A stretch of 64,000 nucleotides of DNA from Streptomyces chartreusis NRRL 3882 (GTDB lineage: Bacteria; Actinomycetota; Actinomycetes; Streptomycetales; Streptomycetaceae), in NCBI RefSeq assembly GCF_900236475.1, contig NZ_LT963352.1:5832001-5896000 (forward strand), in the 5' to 3' direction. Numbering within the stretch: position 1 is the stretch's first letter; each line of letters opens with the position of its first letter. Below, piece after piece: positions 22,959 to 31,930 of the stretch. Both the position numbers and the translations under genes were made by a program. The notes below the pieces were generated by a model that saw only the letters and a program-made list of their open reading frames with translations, ran no database searches and was not told the origin of the DNA.

Positions 22959-24368
22959 GTGTTTGCTTCGTTCTCTGCGGTGTTCGTACGCAGGCGAGGG
23001 GCTGCCCGCCTCGGTGCCGCGACGCTCGTGTCCGGGCTCGTCGCCGCGGGCGTGCTGGCCGGTGCCGGACAGGCGGCCGCCGAGGAGACGACGCGGAGTC
23101 AGGGCGGAGCGACCGCGACGATAGCCGGGCTCAAGACGTACGGCACAGCGGTGATACACGGCGCCACCGGCGACCAGCAGGTGTCGGCGGGCCTGTTCGA
23201 GATGTCCGTCGAGGGCGGCGGCACGCTCCAGACGTACTGCGTCGACCTGCACAACCCGACGCAGCGGGACGCCAAGTACCACGAGACGCCCTGGAGCGGC
23301 ACGTCCCTGGGCGCCAACAAGGACGCCGGGCGGATCCGCTGGATCCTTCAGAACTCCTACCCGCAGGTGAACGACCTGGCGGCGCTGGCACGGAAGGCGG
23401 GCGTCCGCGGTGCGCTGACCGAGCAGGACGCGGCAGCCGGCACGCAGGTGGCGATCTGGCGGTACTCGGACGACGTGGCCGTCGACGCCCTCGACCCGCA
23501 GGCCGAGCAGCTCGCGGACTACCTGGAGAAGAGCGCCCGGAGCCGGCCCGAGCCCCGGGCCTCGCTCACCCTCGACCCGCCGGCGGTCTCCGGCCGGCCG
23601 GGGGAGCGGCTGGGCCCGGTGACCGTGCACACGAACGCCCGCAGCGTGACGGTGAGCCCGCCCGCGGACGCCGCCACGAGCGGGGTCCGGATCGTCGACG
23701 AGCAGGGCAAGGCCGTCACGTCCACGTCCGACGGCGGGCAGGTGTTCTTCGAGGTGCCCCAGGACGCGGCGGCGGGCATGGCGGACCTGACCGTGCAGGC
23801 CTCGACGACCGTGCCGGTCGGCCGTGCCTTCGCCTCCGAGAGCCGCAGCCAGACGCAGATCCTGGCCGGTTCCAGCGAGTCGACGGTGTCGGCGACGGCA
23901 GGGGCGACCTGGGCGAACAAGGGCGCGGTCCCGGCACTGTCGGCGGCGAAGAACTGCGCCGAGGGCGGGGTGGACATCACCGCCTCCAACAAGGGCGACG
24001 AGCCCTTCACCTTCGAACTGGAGGGCCTCGAGCACACCATCGCCGCGGGCGAGTCCCGGACGGTGACGGTCCCCCTCCAGGAGGACCAGGCGTACGACTT
24101 CACGATCCACGGGCCGGGCGGCTTCACCCAGCGCTTCAGTGGCATGCTGGACTGCCAGGTCCAGGGCAGCGGGACGGGCACGGCCACGCAGACCCTCAGC
24201 GAACCGAGCCCGGCCTCGGTGGGCGGCACGGCGACGGACACCAACCTCGCCGAAACCGGCAGCTCGGGCGTCACCCCCCTCATCGCCGGCATCGCCATCA
24301 CCCTGCTCCTGATCGGCGGAACGACCCTGATCGTTCTCCGCCGCAGGGAGACCCCGACGGGGGACTGA
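22959..24368 (+). CDS. Thioester-domain LAETG cell-wall protein, sortase E substrate
   Basis: Surface protein of 469 residues. A signal peptide (residues 1-39, hydrophobic core LVSGLVAAGVLAGAG) is followed by a TQXA thioester adhesin domain: the cysteine of LQTYCVDLHNPTQ and the glutamine of AAAGTQVAIW would form the Cys-Gln thioester. Beta domains fill about 180-400. The C-terminus has LAETGSSG, then a membrane helix (LIAGIAITLLLIGGTTLIVL) and RRRE. LAXTG is the recognition motif of class E sortases, so the protein is expected to be linked covalently to the wall of hyphae. GTG at 22959 follows AAGGGG. It is probably monocistronic. Confidence 0.88.
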   Translation: MFASFSAVFVRRRGAARLGAATLVSGLVAAGVLAGAGQAAAEETTRSQGGATATIAGLKTYGTAVIHGATGDQQVSAGLFEMSVEGGGTLQTYCVDLHNPTQRDAKYHETPWSGTSLGANKDAGRIRWILQNSYPQVNDLAALARKAGVRGALTEQDAAAGTQVAIWRYSDDVAVDALDPQAEQLADYLEKSARSRPEPRASLTLDPPAVSGRPGERLGPVTVHTNARSVTVSPPADAATSGVRIVDEQGKAVTSTSDGGQVFFEVPQDAAAGMADLTVQASTTVPVGRAFASESRSQTQILAGSSESTVSATAGATWANKGAVPALSAAKNCAEGGVDITASNKGDEPFTFELEGLEHTIAAGESRTVTVPLQEDQAYDFTIHGPGGFTQRFSGMLDCQVQGSGTGTATQTLSEPSPASVGGTATDTNLAETGSSGVTPLIAGIAITLLLIGGTTLIVLRRRETPTGD

Positions 24369-24414
24369 CCGTCCTGGGGGCATGGCGACCGACAGCGAGT
24401 GCCGATCCCGGTTC

Positions 24415-24735
24415 TCACACGGACTCGTGCCCCAGATGGACGAGGCCTTCGACGGATTCCAACCGGGTCCGCAAGGTGGGGTCGGGGAGCGGAGTGGTCG
24501 TCAGCACGAGGACGTGGCATTCCGGGTTCGCCGCGTTGCACGGTTCGTCTTCGTCGTCCCCGGGGATCTCATTCGGCTGGACCTCGACACGGACGCCGTC
24601 GAGGTCGGCGACGTGGTAGACGCCCCGGTAGTCGCTCTCGCGCTCCGTGAATGCCACTCCTAGGCAGGCACTGACCAGTCGTACCAGGTCTTCGGCGGTG
24701 TGCGTACAGGTGCCGTATCTGTCGAAATCAGCCAT
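24415..24735 (-). CDS. Small conserved hypothetical protein
   Basis: Cytoplasmic protein of 106 residues with no signal peptide. The sequence starts MADFDRYGTCTHTAEDLVRL, contains LGVAFTERESDYRGVYHVAD and VRVEVQPNEIPGDDEDEPCN, and ends LVHLGHESV. It looks like a single alpha/beta domain; I recognise no family. ATG at 24735 is chosen because the longer frame to 24909 runs through the divergent promoter and the start of the GNAT pseudogene. It is convergent with the LAETG protein gene and divergent from the GNAT pseudogene. Confidence 0.55.
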   Translation of the reverse strand: MADFDRYGTCTHTAEDLVRLVSACLGVAFTERESDYRGVYHVADLDGVRVEVQPNEIPGDDEDEPCNAANPECHVLVLTTTPLPDPTLRTRLESVEGLVHLGHESV

Positions 24736-24813
24736 GGTGCGTCGGACCTCAATCCTCGTCTTGGACGGTGTCCACTCTGACGTGCGCCGATGCCCGCGCT
24801 CTACGCTCACCCC

Positions 24814-25253
24814 ATGAAGATCACCGTGCGGGCGGCGACCGAGGCGGATCTGGGAGCCCTGCTGGGTCTCTACGGCGAACTGAACCGGGACGACGCGCCG
24901 TTGACCCAAACGTCTGCAGAGGCCGTCTGGCGGCGATATCCGGGCAGCAGGGGCGAACCGTGCTGGTCGCCGAGGGGGACGGTGCCGTGGCCGGGACGGC
25001 GGACTGCATTGTGATGCCGAATCTCACCCGCGGCGGCTGGGCCATCCTGTTCGTGGAGAACGTGGTGGTGGCCGACCGCTTTCAGCGGCGGGGCGTCGGG
25101 CGTCAACTGATGGAGGCAGCGGTGCGCCTGGGAGAGTCGGCCGGCTGCTACAAGGTGCAGTTGCCGGCAGCGGACGACGAGTACGTCCATCGCTTCTACT
25201 AAGCGTGCGGCTTCGCGGCGTTGGCTCAAGGGTTCCGCCGCTACGTGGAGTAG
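24814..25253 (+). pseudogene. GNAT acetyltransferase, frameshift plus nonsense
   Basis: Read through its lesions this is a complete GNAT N-acetyltransferase of about 145 residues. MKITVRAATEADLGALLGLY begins in frame 1. At about 24930-24942 (GTCTGGCGGCGATATCC) one base is missing, and the protein continues in another frame as ISGQQGRTVLVAEGDGAVAG. The acetyl-CoA motif RFQRRGVGRQLMEAAVRLGE then follows. A TAA at 25200-25202 interrupts the conserved HRFYEACGF block, the remainder of which (ACGFAALAQGFRRYVE) is intact up to TAG at 25253. A one-base deletion plus a nonsense change make a recent pseudogene; the deletion should be confirmed as not a sequencing error. Confidence 0.8.
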
Positions 25254-25416
25254 CCGCGCGCATCGCCGGCGGGAACCGAACCGATCCCCCCGACGTGTTT
25301 CTGGGCAAGGGGTGGTGCCTCGCGCTGCGATCAGATCAAGATCGAGGCAAGGGCGGTGCGGATGTCAGTGCCGAAAGGGATACTTGCGGCGACGGATGAC
25401 CACGGGGGAGGTCACA

Positions 25417-26868
25417 GTGACACACCTGCCGACGAGCAGCACACCACCAACGGGCCCGGGCCTGCCCACCCTCCCGGCGGTACCGGCCCAGCCAGGACAG
25501 GTACAACCGACGCCACCGGCCCAGCCTCCTCACGGCCGTACGGAACCCCAGCCCCGCCGTACCGCCTTCGCCGAGGGACTGGACCAACTCCGTGCCGCCG
25601 CCACCACAGAGCCCGGCCGCCTCCGTATCATCGGCGCCCTCCTCGCCCTCCTCGTCGTCGCCTTCGGTGCCGTCACCGCCTGGCAGATGACCGACCGCGC
25701 GGCCGCCGCCGACGACGTCCTCATTAGCAGTCAGCCCCTCAGCTCGGACGCGGCCGACATCTACCGCTCCCTCGCGGACGCCAACACCGCCGCCTCCAGC
25801 GGCTTCCTCGCCGGTGGCCAGGAGACGGCCGCCTCCCGCGACCGCTACGAGAAGGACATCCGCACGGCCGCGGAGAAACTCGTCAACGCCGCGGCCAACT
25901 CGGACCCGGACTCCCCGTCCGCGGCGACGATCGCCAAGCTCAACAGACTCCTCCCGGAGTACAAGGGCCTGGTCGAGCGCGCTCGCACGTACAACCGCCA
26001 GGGCTTCCCGGTCGGCGGTGCCTACCTCCGCTACGCCAACGAGAAGATGCAGCAGCAGATGCTCCCGGCAGCGGAGGAGCTGTACAAGAAGGAGAACCAG
26101 CGCCTGCGCGCGGACTACGCGGACGCCACGCCCTACCCGTGGGCCGCCATCGCCCTGGGCGTCCTCGCTCTGGCCGCCCTCGCCTGGGCCCAGCACCGCA
26201 ACTACCAGCGCACGAACCGCGTCCTGAACCACGGCCTGGTCGCCGCCACGGCCGCCGCGACCGTGGTCCTGCTCTGGCTGGTCGTCGGCCACAGCCTCGC
26301 CCGCGCGGGCCTGAACGACTCCTACGACCACGGCGTCCGCTCCCTGAACGTGCTGCACGACGCCCGCATCGCCTCCCTCAAGGCACGGGGCAACGAGAAC
26401 CTGACCCTGGTGGCCCGCGGCGCCGAGACGAAAAAGGTCGGGGAAGAGACCTACGACGCCTACGACTACGACTTCCGCACGGACATGAGCGCCCTGGGCA
26501 AGTACCTGGCGGCCGCCGGGAAGCTCGCCGACGACGCATCGGGCGAGAACCCCGTCACCGCCGCCGTAGGCAACATGACGGAGTGGAAGAAGCGCCACAC
26601 CGCGGCCCGTGAGCAGGACGAGAACGGCAACTACCAGCAGGCGCTGGACAAGGTCATCGGCACCGGGAAGACGACCGGGGAGTGCTTCGACAGCGTCGAC
26701 GAGAACCTGCGCACGGCACTCGCGCATGAGGAAACCGAGTTCAAGCGCGCGGCCGATGACGGCCGGGACGCCCTGACGGGCCTGTCGGCGGGCGCGGCCG
26801 TCCTCGCCGTGCTGGGCGCCGCGGGCGCGGTGCTCGGCATCGGCCGCAGGCTGTCGGAGTACCGATGA
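25417..26868 (+). CDS. glnX: GlnX-like membrane signal-relay protein
   Basis: Membrane protein of 483 residues. After a Pro/Thr-rich cytoplasmic leader come four hydrophobic helices: about 69-88 (IIGALLALLVVAFGAVTAW), 245-262 and 275-293 (IALGVLALAALAWA, AATAAATVVLLWLVVGHSLA), and 455-475 (LTGLSAGAAVLAVLGAAGAV). The two extracytoplasmic segments (about 90-240 and 295-450) are helical and resemble four-helix-bundle sensor domains. In Mycobacterium tuberculosis the order glnX-glnH-pknG encodes a four-helix membrane protein relaying an amino-acid signal from GlnH to kinase PknG; the same order here supports the name. GTG at 25417 has GGGGGAGG five bases upstream. It overlaps the next gene by ATGA. 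Confidence 0.75.
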   Translation: MTHLPTSSTPPTGPGLPTLPAVPAQPGQVQPTPPAQPPHGRTEPQPRRTAFAEGLDQLRAAATTEPGRLRIIGALLALLVVAFGAVTAWQMTDRAAAADDVLISSQPLSSDAADIYRSLADANTAASSGFLAGGQETAASRDRYEKDIRTAAEKLVNAAANSDPDSPSAATIAKLNRLLPEYKGLVERARTYNRQGFPVGGAYLRYANEKMQQQMLPAAEELYKKENQRLRADYADATPYPWAAIALGVLALAALAWAQHRNYQRTNRVLNHGLVAATAAATVVLLWLVVGHSLARAGLNDSYDHGVRSLNVLHDARIASLKARGNENLTLVARGAETKKVGEETYDAYDYDFRTDMSALGKYLAAAGKLADDASGENPVTAAVGNMTEWKKRHTAAREQDENGNYQQALDKVIGTGKTTGECFDSVDENLRTALAHEETEFKRAADDGRDALTGLSAGAAVLAVLGAAGAVLGIGRRLSEYR

Positions 26869-27935
26869 ACGGGACACGGGTGAAAGGGGGCGCGACCATG
26901 GGAGCACGACGTCTGCGGGCCAGTCTGAAGGGCTGGGGCGGGGTGGCCGCGATGGCGGTCGTCTGTGCCCTGGTGGCCGTCTTCGCACTGTGCGTCCCGC
27001 TGTCCGGACCAAGGACCGTCGACGGCCAGGCCGTCGCCCAGTCCGCCCGGGTCAAGGCCGAGAAGGCCGAAGAGGACTGCGAGGCCCCCGAGAAGCAGAC
27101 CCTGTCGCCCTCCTCCGCCGACGGCGACACCATCCAGGCGATCAAGAACCGCAAGGGCGAGAAGCGCAAGCTGATCGTCGGCGTCGACCAGAACAGCTAC
27201 CGCTGGGGCTACCGCGACCCCAACAGCGGCAAGACAGCGGAGCTGGAGGGCTTCGACATCGACCTGGTCCACCGCATCGCCGAGGACATACTCGGCGACC
27301 GGAACGCGGTCCAGTTCAAGGCGATCCCCACCGACCAGCGCATCCCGGCCATCAAGGACGGGCGCGTGGACATGGTCGTCCGCACGATGACGATCAACTG
27401 CGCGCGCATCGCGGACGTCGCCTTCTCCGCGCCCTACTTCAAGACGGGACAGCAGGTCCTGGCCCCCAAGTCCTCGCCGATCAAGGGCTACGACGACACG
27501 CTCGCCGGCAAGAGGATCTGCACGGCGGCGGGCTCCACGGCGTACTCCACGCTGGAAGCGGACAAGAAGGACGGCAAACTCCCCGCCAGCACCGACATCT
27601 CCACGACCGTCCCGAACCAACTCGACTGCCTGGTCAGGCTCCAGCTCGGTGAGGTCGACGCGGTGGTCACCGACGGCGCGCTCGCCGCGAGCCAGGCGGC
27701 ACAGGATCCGACGGTCCAGCTCAAGGGCGACGCCTTCACTGCCGAGTACTACGGCGTGGCGATGAAGAAGGACGCCGACGACCTGGTACGCCGGGTCAAC
27801 CAGATCCTGGTGGACTACCGCAAGGACACCGCGAACGGCTGGCAGGCGTCGTACGGCAAGTGGCTGTCGGCGACACTGGGCAGGGATCCGGAGAAGTCGG
27901 AACCACCGGCACCGCAGTACCTCCGCACGACCTGA
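26865..27935 (+). CDS. glnH: GlnH-like amino-acid-binding sensor protein
   Basis: Extracytoplasmic solute-binding protein of family 3 (polar amino acids), 356 residues. An N-terminal hydrophobic helix (GVAAMAVVCALVAVFALC, about 26-44) is followed by a charged linker and the binding domain (about 95-345): KLIVGVDQNSYRWGYRDP, ELEGFDIDLVHRIAEDILG, ARIADVAFSAPYFKTGQQVL, then GSTAYSTLE in the second lobe. A Cys (FALC) is placed as in a lipoprotein, but Leu at -1 does not fit a normal lipobox, so a membrane-helix anchor is equally possible. There is no ABC permease or ATPase nearby, so it is probably a sensor, as in mycobacteria, not a transporter component. The start overlaps the glnX stop. Confidence 0.82.
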   Translation: MNGTRVKGGATMGARRLRASLKGWGGVAAMAVVCALVAVFALCVPLSGPRTVDGQAVAQSARVKAEKAEEDCEAPEKQTLSPSSADGDTIQAIKNRKGEKRKLIVGVDQNSYRWGYRDPNSGKTAELEGFDIDLVHRIAEDILGDRNAVQFKAIPTDQRIPAIKDGRVDMVVRTMTINCARIADVAFSAPYFKTGQQVLAPKSSPIKGYDDTLAGKRICTAAGSTAYSTLEADKKDGKLPASTDISTTVPNQLDCLVRLQLGEVDAVVTDGALAASQAAQDPTVQLKGDAFTAEYYGVAMKKDADDLVRRVNQILVDYRKDTANGWQASYGKWLSATLGRDPEKSEPPAPQYLRTT

Positions 27936-27983
27936 CCACCGCACCGACCCCCCAACCGGCACAACCGCAGCGAGAGGTGATCG

Positions 27984-29318
27984 ATGGGCGTCACGGGATC
28001 CACCGGGCCGGTGATGGACCGGGACGAGGTGGACCGTGCGCTGGCGCGGCTCGGCGCGGAACACGAGGCGATCGAGACCTCGCTCCTCGCCCTCCAGGAC
28101 CACGCGGGCCGCAGACTCCTGGAGGGCGCCGAGCTCACCGGCGTCACCCAGGAGCGCTGGACGTCCACGGAGGCGTCGATCACGTTGCTGTGGACGTACT
28201 TCGACGCCTACACGGACGCCTTGCGCACCGCCCGGGAGATCCGGGCCCGCCGCCGCTGGTCCAGCCGCGAGGACCTGGTGGAGCTGACGGAGCTGCTGAA
28301 CGGCGAGTCGGTCACGGTCGCGGGCAGCGCCACGGCGACGGCCAACGCCCCGACGCTGCACGGCACGGGGAGCAAGCTCAGCGAACGCTACTCGCTCGCC
28401 ACCCTCGTCGACCGGATGAACGAGCTGTACGCGACGAGCCTGGACATGGTCGTCGCGGCCGACGCGGTCTGGTCGGCGCTGCCGGCCCGGATCGACCTGC
28501 TGGCGGCCGAGCTCCAGCGCACCCGCCGACTGGCGCACTCGGTCGGTGTGCGCCCCGGCGAGCACCCGGCGGGCGACGACCTGGAGCGCATCACCCGCAC
28601 GCTCACGAAGCTGCGCGAGCAGGTGGTCTCGGACCCGCTGGCGTTCTGGGTGGCCGCGGAGGGCAGTTCGGCTCCGGGCGGCGGCAGGCCGGACACGACG
28701 GTGTACGACCGGGAGGCGCGCGCCCTGGAGGACGTACGCCGGGAGATCGACGCGGTCCTGACCGTACGGCAGGACGCCGAGAAGCGGATCGTCAGACTGC
28801 GGGACGTCCTCAGCCGCGCGGACCGTACGCTCGCCGAGGCGCGCACCGCCCGCGGCGAGGTCCTCGCGAAGATCGCGGCGACGGAGGTGCCGGTCGTCAG
28901 CGGACCGCCGACCGCGTTGCAGGAGCAGCTGGCGGCGGCCGCCGAGTACCGCAGACAGGCCCAGTGGCACCGCCTGTCCCCGCTCCTGGAGTCGCTGGAG
29001 CAGAAGGCGGAGGACGAGCTGCTGCGCGCCCGCGAGTCGTTGACAGCGGTCACCGCGCCCCTCGCGGTCCGCGCCGAGCTGCGCGGGCGTCTCGACGCCT
29101 ACAAGGCGAAGGTCGCCCGGCACGGCTTCGCCGAGGACGCGCTGCTGGTGGAGCGGTACGAGAAGGCCCGCCGCATGCTGTGGAGCGCCCCCTGCGACCT
29201 GCGCGCCGCCGAACAGGCCGTGCTGCGCTACCAGCAGGCCGCCGCGGAACTGCTCGGCGGCCCGCGGGTGCCGGACCAGGGCGTGCCGGAGGACGACCGG
29301 AGGGGGCCGGGCGCATGA
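27984..29318 (+). CDS. Coiled-coil protein of PknG operon
   Basis: Soluble, mostly helical protein of 444 residues without signal or membrane segment. Heptad-like stretches rich in Arg, Glu, Ala and Leu dominate: VDRALARLGAEHEAIETSLL at the N-terminus, ALEDVRREIDAVLTVRQDAE in the middle, and a C-terminal helical block ending YEKARRMLWSAPCDLRAAEQ. Several Asp/Glu-Arg repeats suggest a long coiled coil that could act as a scaffold. I do not recognise a family. GAGAGGTGATCG precedes ATG at 27984, and the stop overlaps the kinase start as ATGA, so stoichiometric co-expression with the PknG-like kinase is likely. A partner or adaptor function is inferred from position only. Confidence 0.65.
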   Translation: MGVTGSTGPVMDRDEVDRALARLGAEHEAIETSLLALQDHAGRRLLEGAELTGVTQERWTSTEASITLLWTYFDAYTDALRTAREIRARRRWSSREDLVELTELLNGESVTVAGSATATANAPTLHGTGSKLSERYSLATLVDRMNELYATSLDMVVAADAVWSALPARIDLLAAELQRTRRLAHSVGVRPGEHPAGDDLERITRTLTKLREQVVSDPLAFWVAAEGSSAPGGGRPDTTVYDREARALEDVRREIDAVLTVRQDAEKRIVRLRDVLSRADRTLAEARTARGEVLAKIAATEVPVVSGPPTALQEQLAAAAEYRRQAQWHRLSPLLESLEQKAEDELLRARESLTAVTAPLAVRAELRGRLDAYKAKVARHGFAEDALLVERYEKARRMLWSAPCDLRAAEQAVLRYQQAAAELLGGPRVPDQGVPEDDRRGPGA

Positions 29319-31927
29319 GCGACGAGGGGGAGTCCATGAGTGGGGCACGCACATGTCAACGCCCCGCCTGCGGCGGCAGCTACGAAGACGTGGGCGGCGG
29401 CGAACTGTACTGCGACACCTGCGGCCTCGCCCCGGTCGTCGCGCCGAACGGCATGGTCGGGTCACCCCCCACCGGCATCACCGCCGGCGGCAGGGGCGGC
29501 TCACGCGGCTCGGGGGGCAGCGGCAGCTCCCGCTCCAGCAGCCGCAGTTCGCGAACGTCGTCCCAGTCGTCGAAGTCCCGCCGCTCGGTGTCGGGCCGCC
29601 TCTCGCGCTCCCTGTCGGGCAAGGCGACGGGCCGCTCGGTGTCGGTGCGCAGCTCCGGCTCCGCCGCCGGTTCCTCGTCCCGGGGCCGGCTGGGGGCGGG
29701 ACTGGTCCAGGTCCCGCCGATCCCGCGGCCCGACCCGCGCGAAATGGTCCTGGACAACCCGGAAGTGCCCGAGCGGAAGCGGTTCTGCTCGCGCTCCGAC
29801 TGCGGCGCCCAGGTGGGCCGTGCCCGCGGCGACCGGCCGGGACGTACGGAGGGCTTCTGCACCAAGTGCGGCCACCCGTACTCGTTCGTGCCGAAGCTGA
29901 AGGCCGGGGACGTGGTGCACGGCCAGTACGAGGTGGTCGGCTGCCTCGCGCACGGCGGACTGGGCTGGATCTACCTGGCCGTCGACCGGGCGGTCTCCGA
30001 CCGTTGGGTGGTCCTCAAGGGCCTGCTGGACACCGGCGACCAGGACGCGATGGCCGCGGCGATCTCCGAGCGTCGCTTCCTCGCGGAGATCGAGCACGCC
30101 AACATCGTGCGGATCTACAACTTCGTCGAGCACCTGGACCAGCGCACGGGCTCCCTCGACGGCTACATCGTCATGGAGTACGTCGGCGGCAAGTCCCTGA
30201 AGGAGATCGCCAACGCCCGCCGCACCCCGCAGGGCAGGCGCGACCCGCTGCCGGTGGAGCAGGCCTGCGCGTACGGCCTGGAGGCCCTGGAGGCGCTCGG
30301 CCATCTGCACAGCCGCAACCTGCTGTACTGCGACTTCAAGGTCGACAACGCGATCCAGACCGAGGACCAGCTCAAGCTGATCGACATGGGCGCGGTGCGC
30401 AGGATGGACGACGAGGAGTCGGCCATCTACGGCACGGTCGGGTACCAGGCGCCGGAGGTCGCCGAGGCAGGCCCGTCGGTGGCGAGCGACCTCTACACCG
30501 TCGCGCGCACCCTCGCCGTCCTGACCTTCGACTTCCAGGGCTACACGAACGTCTACGTCGACTCCCTGCCGGACCCGGACAACATCGAGGTGTTCCGGCA
30601 GTACGAGTCGTTCTACCGCCTCCTGGTCCGCGCCACGGACCCCGACCCGGCCCGCCGGTTCGCCTCCGCGCAGGAGATGACCGAGCAGCTCACGGGCGTC
30701 CTGCGGGAGGTCGTCTCCCTCCAGACGGGCCGCGCCCGGCCCGCCCTGTCCACACTGTTCGGGCCTGAGCTGCGGGTCACGGACACGGAGTTGTTCCCGA
30801 AGCTGGACGGTGAGGTGTCCCGGCTCGGGGCGAGGGTGGTGCGGAAACGGCGCACCTCCGCGGCGGCGGCGCTCCCCGCTGTCCCCTCCCAGCCCCACGC
30901 CGCCCGGCTCGCTGCCGGGCCCGCGGGAGCCCCGACCGGGCCGGGCCCCGGCGGCGTGCAGAGCCTCCCCAGCCCCCACGGCTTCGTCAAACCCGTCGAC
31001 ACCGCAGCCGCCGCCCTCGCCCTCCCCGTCCCCCGCGTCGACCCGTCCGACCCCAACGCCGGCTTCCTGGCGGGCCTGATGACCTCGGCCCCGGCCGAGC
31101 TGCTCGGCGCGCTCGCGGCGGCTCCGGCCCCCTCGATCGAGACAAGGCTGCGGCAGATCCGGGCCTGGCTGGAGACCGGCGATCCGCCCGCCGCGCTGGA
31201 GGCGCTGGTCACGCTGGAGGGGGAGCGGCCCGACGACTGGCGGGTGGTCTGGTACCGGGGCGTGGCCGCGCTGGTGACGGGCGACGACGAGGGCGCCGCG
31301 CTCGCCTTCGACGCGATCTACGACGCCTTCCCCGGCGAGATCGCGCCCAAGCTGGCGCTGGGCCTGTGCGCGGAGGTGCTGGGGCAGCTCGACAACGCCG
31401 CCGAGTACTACCGGCTGGTGTGGTCGACCGACCCGAGCTATGTGAGCGCCGCGTTCGGGCTGGCCCGCGTGCAGTTGGCGACCGGGGACCGGCGCAGCGC
31501 CGTACGGACGCTGGAGTCGGTCCCGGAGTCCTCCATCCACTACACGGCCGCGCGCGTGGCCGCCGTCCGCGCGCGGCTCCGGCAACGCACGGCGACCGCG
31601 TCCGACGTACCGTTCCTGGAGGACCTCACGGCCGCCGCGGCGCAGGTCGAGGCCCTGGAGGCGTACGGTCTGGATCCGGCGCGCCGCGAGCAGTTGTCGG
31701 CCGAAGTCCTCGGCTGCGCGCTGGACTGGGTACTCTCCGGGGGCCAGGGTTCCGCCCCTCCCGCCGCCGGAGGACGGACGCTGCTCGGCAGCGGCCTGGA
31801 CGAGCGGGGCCTGCGTTTCGGCCTGGAACGCTCGTACCGCACGCTGGCCCGGCTGGCGCGCGGCGGCGAGGAGAGGATCGACCTGGTGGAACGTGCCAAT
31901 CGTTACCGCCCCCGGACGTGGGTGTAG
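29315..31927 (+). CDS. pknG: PknG-like serine/threonine protein kinase
   Basis: Soluble Ser/Thr kinase of 870 residues with PknG architecture. A zinc-ribbon-like segment (C14, C19, C33, C36) is followed by a Ser/Arg-rich linker (60-125), then the rubredoxin-like cysteines C158, C163, C182 and C185. The kinase domain (about 205-475) has the gate AHGGLGWIY, Lys235 (VVLK), catalytic Asp340 in LLYCDFKVDN instead of HRD, and DMG (Asp357) instead of DFG. TPR-like helices fill about 610-860. All these are PknG hallmarks. In mycobacteria PknG controls central nitrogen and carbon metabolism by phosphorylating the FHA protein GarA. ATG at 29315 overlaps the upstream stop. A long in-frame extension upstream is only antisense shadow. 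Confidence 0.9.
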   Translation: MSDEGESMSGARTCQRPACGGSYEDVGGGELYCDTCGLAPVVAPNGMVGSPPTGITAGGRGGSRGSGGSGSSRSSSRSSRTSSQSSKSRRSVSGRLSRSLSGKATGRSVSVRSSGSAAGSSSRGRLGAGLVQVPPIPRPDPREMVLDNPEVPERKRFCSRSDCGAQVGRARGDRPGRTEGFCTKCGHPYSFVPKLKAGDVVHGQYEVVGCLAHGGLGWIYLAVDRAVSDRWVVLKGLLDTGDQDAMAAAISERRFLAEIEHANIVRIYNFVEHLDQRTGSLDGYIVMEYVGGKSLKEIANARRTPQGRRDPLPVEQACAYGLEALEALGHLHSRNLLYCDFKVDNAIQTEDQLKLIDMGAVRRMDDEESAIYGTVGYQAPEVAEAGPSVASDLYTVARTLAVLTFDFQGYTNVYVDSLPDPDNIEVFRQYESFYRLLVRATDPDPARRFASAQEMTEQLTGVLREVVSLQTGRARPALSTLFGPELRVTDTELFPKLDGEVSRLGARVVRKRRTSAAAALPAVPSQPHAARLAAGPAGAPTGPGPGGVQSLPSPHGFVKPVDTAAAALALPVPRVDPSDPNAGFLAGLMTSAPAELLGALAAAPAPSIETRLRQIRAWLETGDPPAALEALVTLEGERPDDWRVVWYRGVAALVTGDDEGAALAFDAIYDAFPGEIAPKLALGLCAEVLGQLDNAAEYYRLVWSTDPSYVSAAFGLARVQLATGDRRSAVRTLESVPESSIHYTAARVAAVRARLRQRTATASDVPFLEDLTAAAAQVEALEAYGLDPARREQLSAEVLGCALDWVLSGGQGSAPPAAGGRTLLGSGLDERGLRFGLERSYRTLARLARGGEERIDLVERANRYRPRTWV

Positions 31928-31930
31928 TTG

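Noticed and set aside
27860..29314. In-frame upstream extension of the PknG-like kinase
   Set aside because: Low-complexity Arg/Gly sequence overlapping the coiled-coil gene in another frame; the ATGA overlap at 29315 marks the true start.
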